DNA of 64,000 bases, from contig OX457028.1 in assembly GCA_949752745.1 (NCBI GenBank), forward strand, positions 494,420 through 558,419, given 5' to 3'. Every line of letters starts with the position of its first letter. The first letter of the stretch is position 1. This document shows positions 60,716-64,000 of this stretch, in pieces. Made by a program: the position numbers and the translations under genes. The stretch is from Protula sp. h YS-2021 (lineage: Eukaryota; Annelida; Polychaeta; Sabellida; Serpulidae). A model generated the notes under the pieces. It ran no database searches. It saw nothing but the letters and a program-made list of their open reading frames with translations, and had not been told where the DNA came from.

Positions 60716-60779
60716 CTTAGAAAAATTATAATCTTCTCTTTTTGAAACATGCGCAAAAAAGTAGTATTGTACCCCCTTA
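60716..60779. other. Short unique junction sequence
   Basis: 64 bp between the 148 bp satellite and the long telomeric tract (contains CTTCTCTTTTTGAAACATGC and GTATTGTACCCCCTTA), not found elsewhere in the window. It directly follows TTGGACTTAGAA (60711-60722), the first 12 bases of the G-block spacer motif. Confidence 0.7.
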
Positions 60780-60901
60780 CCCTAACCCTAACCCTAACCC
60801 TAACCCTAACCCTAACCCTAACCCTAACCCTAACCCTAACCCTAACCCTAACCCTAACCCTAACCCTAACCCTAACCCTAACCCTAACCCTAACCCTAAC
60901 C

Positions 60902-60942
<41 letters not shown>

Positions 60943-61234
60943 CCCTAACCCTAACCCTAACCCTAACCCTAACCCTAACCCTAACCCTAACCCTAACCCT
61001 AACCCTAACCCTAACCCTAACCCTAACCCTAACCCTAACCCTAACCCTAACCCTAACCCTAACCCTAACCCTAACCCTAACCCTAACCCTAACCCTAACC
61101 CTAACCCTAACCCTAACCCTAACCCTAACCCTAACCCTAACCCTAACACTAACCCTAACCCTAACCCTAACCCTAACCCTAACCCTAACCCTAACCCTAA
61201 CCCTAACCCTAACCCTAACCCTAACCCTAACCCT
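60780..61234 (-). repeat. Longest telomeric tract, 455 bp of (CCCTAA)n
   Basis: About 76 repeats with only two irregularities visible: an extra A near 60923 (CCCTAAACCC) and one CACTAA near 61147. Not preceded by the CTCTATACCCTAA anchor. The right border CCCTATTATAAGGGTTAGGG enters a C-type G-block. A reading frame of up to 178 codons (NPNPNP/LTLTLT) is only the hexamer read in frame. Confidence 0.97.
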
Positions 61235-61722
61235 ATTATAAGGGTTAGGGTCAGGGTCAGGGGTTACGGTCAGGGTCAGGGTTAAGGTCAAGTGTTGGGT
61301 CAAGGTTGAGTTGTTTTGGACTTAGAATATTTTTCAAAGGGTTAGGGTCAGGGTCAAGGGTTAAGGTCAGGGTCAGGGTTAAGGTCAAGGGTTGGGTCAA
61401 GGTTAAGTTGTGTTGGACTTAGAATATTTTTATAGGGTTGGGTCAGGGGTTAGGTTCAGGGTCAAGGTTGGGGTCAGGGTCGGGGTCAGGGTCAGGGTCA
61501 AGGTTAGGGTCAGGGTCAGGGTTAGGGTCAGGGTCAGGGTTGGGGTCAACGTCAGGGTTAGGGTCAAACCCCGGGTTGCATTTTCTTGCGTTTACAGGGC
61601 TGCGACCCGAGGTTACCTTGGGGTAACCTAGGGTTACACCTGTCAATCAAGAGTTTTTTACTATCATTTCTTTGGTACGGGGAGCCATGGTACGGGGAGC
61701 CATGTGCACCCTTAGCTCTATA
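61235..61722 (+). repeat. C-family unit, right part
   Basis: Begins within the G-block shortly after a spacer motif and runs through the C linker with its TGGTACGGGGAGCCA duplication (near 61673-61702). Confidence 0.9.
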
Positions 61723-61941
61723 CCCTAACCCTAACCCTAACCCTAACCCTAACCCTAACCCTAACCCTAACCCTAACCCTAACCCTAACCCTAACCCTAA
61801 CCCTAACCCTAACCCTAACCCTAACCCTAACCCTAACCCTAACCCTAACCCTAACCCTAACCCTAACCCTAACCCTAACCCTAACCCTAACCCTAACCCT
61901 AACCCTAACCCTAACCCTAACCCTAACCCTAACCCTAACCC
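61723..61941 (-). repeat. Interstitial telomeric tract, ~219 bp
   Basis: Pure (CCCTAA)n ending in the same CCCGACCCGGGG junction as 6008. It is one repeat longer than that tract and lacks its CACTAA variant. Confidence 0.95.
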
Positions 61942-63157
61942 GACCCGGGGTTATCTTGGGGTAACCTAGGGTTACACCTGTCAATCAAGAGTTTTTTTCT
62001 ATCATTTCTTTGGTCCACAGAGCCGTGGTCCACAGAGCCATGTGCACCCTTAGCTCTATACCCTAACCGTAACCCTACTAACCCTCTACTAAAACTCTAC
62101 TGACCCTTGGGTTATGGGTTAGGGATAACCTTTGTTACGAACTAATAGGTAATAAAATGCCAAAATCATCCCTATACCCTAACCTCTTACCCCATAACTC
62201 TATACCATAACCCAACCCATAACCCTGACCCTAACCCAACCCTAACCCTAATCCCTAACCCAAGTATTTCTCCAGTTATAGAGATTAACTTGGCAGAAAC
62301 AGCCCAATAACGCATTTTTTTTTGGTAATAACTTTGTGAAAAATCGTTTATTTTAACAGAAATAGGCAGAAACGTGCGCGTTATAATACTATTGTATTTG
62401 TGTTGGAACTTATTTATCAAAAATTTTGACAAAAAATATTAAAATTTTCACTTATGCAAATAAAATGCAGGTAAGGTGCACAGGTTAAACAACGTCATGC
62501 GACAGATATCATGACATGACGACTTTATGAATAAATAAGAATAAATGTGTTTTGGTAGGAACCCTTAGAGTCAGAAAATTATTTTGGTGAAATTTGAGCC
62601 ATGAAAGACTAAGGGAAGGGGTCGAAATTTAAAAAACGGGACTTGGTCCCGAGGTAGCAGACACACCATATTTTTGTTATGCTTGTCATAGTAGTAGGAG
62701 AATTATTTTAACAGGGCTACAAACTGCATTCAAGGGCTTTAAAACGATATATAATTTATGACGATACCTTAAAGACTTTTTTAAAAACATTTAAAAAACG
62801 CATGAAATTTGGGGTAAAATTTGGCCCATTATTTAAAAAAATGTCATTTCTTTATAACTTCTAGATAAAATAGAGACAAAATATTTATGTCACTTAGAGA
62901 TCATTACAACAATATTACGCGGTATAAAGTTTATAAAAATCCATTAAGGGCTTTTGACGATATGGTCAAAAACTTGTCAAATTTTTGAGCATTTTGACAT
63001 TTTAACATGAAAATATCAATTTTATTATAACTTCTACACACAATACAGGCATGAAATTTGCACCAATAATAGAATATTTCATGCACTATCAATCCATTTA
63101 AAATTTGTAGAAAAACATAATGGACTTTTAACGATACTCTCAAAACATTATCAAACG
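61942..63157 (+). repeat. A-family unit, right part, with 30 bp deletion
   Basis: Corresponds to 6009-7254 including the T9 run near 62316, but lacks 30 bp near 62670 between two ATTTTTG words. Confidence 0.9.
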
Positions 63158-64000
63158 TATGGGTTAGGGTATCGGGTTGGGGTATTGGGTTAGGTTATGT
63201 GTTAGGCTTAGGGTTGGATTGGATAAAGGTTGTCTTGTGATTGACTTAGAATATTTTATAAGGCTTGTGTTGGGTAAGGTTTGGGTTGGGTTTGGCTGGG
63301 TTGGGGTTGGGTCAAGGTTGAGTTTTGTTGGACTTAGAATATTTTTGCACAAGGTTGGTTCAGGGTCAGGGTTGGGGTAAGGGTCGGGGTCAGGGTCAAG
63401 GGTGGGGTCAGGGTCGGGATCAGGGTTGGGGTCGGGGTCAGGGTTAGGGTCGGGGTCAGGGTCAGGGTTGGGGTCAGGGTCAGGGTCAGGGTTAGGGTCA
63501 GGGGTAAGGGTCAGGGTTAGGGTCAAGGTTGTGTCAAGGTTGAGTTGTGTTGGACTTAGAATATTTTTCAAAGGGTTAGGGTCAGGGTCAAGGGTTAGGG
63601 TCAGGGTCAGGGTTATGGTCAAGGGTTGGGTCAAGGTTGAGTTGTTTTGGACTTAGAATATTTTTCAAAGGTTTAGGGTCAGGGTCAAGGGTTAGGGTCA
63701 GGGTCAGGGTTGAAGGTCAAGGGTTGGGTCAAGGTTAAGTTGTGTTGGACTTAGAATATTTTTATAGGGTTGGGTCAGGGGTCAGGGTCAGGGTCAAGGT
63801 TGGGGTCAGGGTCGGGGTCAGGGTCGAAGTCAAGGTTGGGGTCAGGGTCAGGCTTAGGGTCAGGGTCAGAGTTGGGGTCAGGGTCAGGGTTAGGGTCAAA
63901 CCCTGGGTTGCATTTTCTTGCGTTTATAGGGTTGCGACCCGGGGTTATCTTGGGGTAACCTAGGGTTACACCTGTCAATCAAGAGTTTTTTTCTATCATT
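63158..64000 (+). repeat. A-family unit cut by the window end
   Basis: G-block and most of the linker, identical in layout to 7255-8097; the window stops inside the linker before the duplicated word. Confidence 0.95.

Noticed and set aside
60780..61234. True chromosome end
   Set aside because: The tract is interstitial, with satellite on one side and a C unit on the other, and is short for a telomere; it may be a former end but is not one in this assembly.
60749..61285. 178-codon NPNPNP/LTLTLT frame and its minus-strand LGLGLG/RVRVRV partners
   Set aside because: Pure (CCCTAA)n translation; a hexamer has no internal stop in these frames, so length is meaningless.

Overview
The window is eukaryotic subtelomeric or telomere-derived DNA made almost entirely of repeats. 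Exact or near-exact (CCCTAA)n, the C-strand of TTAGGG telomere repeat, occurs as at least 14 separate interstitial tracts of about 40 to 455 bp. Between them lie complex satellite units, very AT-rich non-coding DNA, two further unrelated satellites and one low-copy island carrying a broken tyrosine-recombinase gene. There are no intact protein genes, rRNA or tRNA genes. TTAGGG telomeres, AT-rich satellites and a DIRS/Ngaro-type recombinase remnant suggest an invertebrate animal, but TTAGGG is widespread and I cannot name the organism.

The basic module, read on the + strand, has four parts: (i) a 0.7-0.8 kb G-rich block of degenerate telomere hexamers (GGGTCA, GGGTTA, GGGTTG, GGGTCG), punctuated by the spacer TTGGACTTAGAATATTTTT; (ii) a conserved ~160 bp linker with a nested palindrome and a duplicated 15-16 bp word; (iii) a CCCTAA-like stretch that always begins after CTCTATACCCTAA; (iv) a ~0.9-1.1 kb AT-rich segment ending in ATCAAACG. 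Three families are recognisable. A is 2025 bp, B is 2120 bp, and C is ~1078 bp, in which a CCCTAA tract replaces part (iv). G-block followed by C-tract gives each module the orientation of a head-to-head telomere fusion.

Layout: 1-6008 holds C units, a divergent unit and two short B-type units with large inverted repeats. 6008-10176 is A. 10259-14558 is B. 14738-19065 is the island. 19141-40768 is a long, almost identical A array (one unit carries a 332 bp variant telomeric tract). 40839-42571 is a B-like fragment plus a unique G-rich block. 42724-49143 is B. 49221-50224 is C. 50307-57943 is a 1.6 kb satellite built of CTTCACTAA and TTAGG-like words. 57944-60715 is a 148 bp satellite with higher-order structure. 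60780-61234 is a 455 bp near-perfect telomeric tract. 61235-64000 is C then A again.

The most interesting signals are these. Telomeric tracts have a constant left anchor but many different right breakpoints, several of them duplicated far apart, as expected if healed ends were repeatedly joined by telomere-tract recombination (ALT-like growth). The linker palindrome shows compensatory changes in a divergent copy. Two 12-7-12 bp palindromes resembling tyrosine-recombinase core sites lie beside the recombinase remnant, inside an island that shares a 20-mer in inverted orientation at its two ends.
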